Shown in pieces: positions 63,408 through 64,000 of a stretch of DNA of 64,000 bases. The stretch's first letter is position 1. Every line of letters starts with the position of its first letter. The DNA is from Bin87 sp965262485 (lineage in GTDB: Bacteria; Chloroflexota; Dehalococcoidia; Lucifugimonadales; UBA3495). The DNA is taken from contig OZ253540.1 in the NCBI GenBank assembly GCA_965262485.1, forward strand, positions 1,488,001 to 1,552,000, written 5' to 3'. The translations under genes were made by a program, and so were the position numbers. Under the pieces are notes generated by a model, which made no database searches, was not told the origin of the DNA, and saw only the letters and a list, made by a program, of their open reading frames with translations.

Positions 63408-63967
63408 AGCAATCGCAAAACGCGCCCGCTGCAATCACGCTGCCTGACTATTTGCGTCCGGGGTTAGACATCGTGCTGATTGGACTGAACCCGTCGAGTT
63501 TTTCGGTGCGAGTGGGGCATTATTTTGCGAATCCCCGCAACCGGTTCTGGGCGGCGATCAGCGCGGCGAACGTGGCCGGTCGCCCGGTAGGACCGGGAGA
63601 CGAGGCCAAACTTCTTGATGACGGCATTGGATTCACCGATCTGGTCAAACGTCCGACGCCGCAGGCATCCGGTTTGCGCGCTGAAGATTATCGTCGGGAG
63701 GCGCCGATGCTGCGCGAAAAAATCATGCAGTATGTTCCGGGTATTGCCTGTTTTCACGGGTTGACGGCGTACCGGGCCTTCCTGAGATACGGTGAAGGCG
63801 CAAAACCACCCAGGGTCATAGATCTGGGCCGCCAGGAAAATACGATTGGCGAATCCAGGATTTTCCTATTGCCCAACCCAAGCCCGGCGAACGCTCAATA
63901 CTCGTTGGATGATCTGACCCAATGGTATCGCAGGTTGCAAGAATGGCGCGAAGAGTTGCGCCCATGA
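63404..63967 (+). CDS. Mug/TDG-type mismatch-specific uracil-DNA glycosylase
   Basis: Removes uracil or thymine mispaired with guanine. The 187-residue protein starts at ATG 63404, within the amidohydrolase stop; a longer reading from 63185 is an artefact inside that gene. GLNPSSFSVRVGHYFANPRN and the following RFW are the catalytic motif 1 and pocket of the Mug branch. VFHGLTAY-like CFHGLTAYRAF and LPNPSPANA correspond to the later DNA-contact motif. Confidence 0.88.
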   Translation: MKQSQNAPAAITLPDYLRPGLDIVLIGLNPSSFSVRVGHYFANPRNRFWAAISAANVAGRPVGPGDEAKLLDDGIGFTDLVKRPTPQASGLRAEDYRREAPMLREKIMQYVPGIACFHGLTAYRAFLRYGEGAKPPRVIDLGRQENTIGESRIFLLPNPSPANAQYSLDDLTQWYRRLQEWREELRP

Positions 63968-64000
63968 CCAGCACCACGGAATCGGTGCGGACGTTCATCG
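63964..64000 (+). CDS. Start of an unidentified gene, cut by the window edge
   Basis: ATG 63964 overlaps the preceding stop (ATGA) and opens MTSTTESVRTFI before the window ends. The coupling supports a real gene, but only 12 codons are visible, so no function can be given. Confidence 0.4.
   Translation, partial: MTSTTESVRTFI

Overview
The window looks like one chromosomal segment of a free-living or host-associated Chloroflexota bacterium, most likely a Dehalococcoidia / SAR202-type lineage. This is inference from gene content, not a database match. The supporting traits are a complex I operon without the NADH-oxidising NuoEFG subunits, a succinate dehydrogenase with a CCG-domain (HdrB-like) subunit, a monomeric isocitrate dehydrogenase, a threonyl-tRNA synthetase without the TGS domain, and a cluster of flavin monooxygenases, CaiB/BaiF transferase, acyl-CoA ligase and FAD oxidase genes. 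Coding density is high, genes sit in short co-directional runs, and GC content is moderately high.

Layout. 0.3-4.1 kb: riboflavin genes ribD-ribE-ribB-ribBA, without ribH. 4.1-7.2 kb: prfB, read through a classic programmed +1 frameshift, and divergent thrS. 7.4-9.0 kb: a leftward operon of two thioredoxin-fold lipoproteins, each with an in-frame UGA where the first cysteine of the CxxC motif should be. 9.1-13.5 kb: a DUF255 protein, a hydrolase and a sugar-type transporter. 14.4-23.7 kb: central metabolism (icd, mdh, an aminotransferase, sdhABE). 23.8-35.9 kb: Nudix hydrolase, nadK and the 11-gene nuo operon. 36.2-40.7 kb: hydrolase, CaiB/BaiF, rdgB, moaA, moaC. 41.4-53.5 kb: catabolic accessory genes, two tRNAs, and a second UGA-interrupted gene system (a UGSC-family selenoprotein operon). 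53.6-64 kb: mfd, proB-proA, a split transketolase, an amidohydrolase and a Mug/TDG-type glycosylase.

The main result is that ordinary ORF calling breaks three genes at UGA codons that are best read as selenocysteine. Two are paralogous redoxins (UxxC motif) sharing an identical 45-bp block around the UGA; the third is a UGSC-motif protein. Just downstream of each UGA lies a hairpin with the spacing and a G in the second loop position expected of a bacterial SECIS element. None of selA, selB, selC or selD is in the window, so the machinery must be found elsewhere in the genome.

Intergenic space is populated by a family of palindromic repeats (core GGATTCCCGCTTTCGCGGGA). At least two copies sit inside 164-bp MITE-like elements with about 18-bp terminal inverted repeats and TA ends. 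Two genes (a zinc alcohol dehydrogenase and a small hypothetical gene) carry single-base losses in C runs, which could be real mutations or assembly errors.
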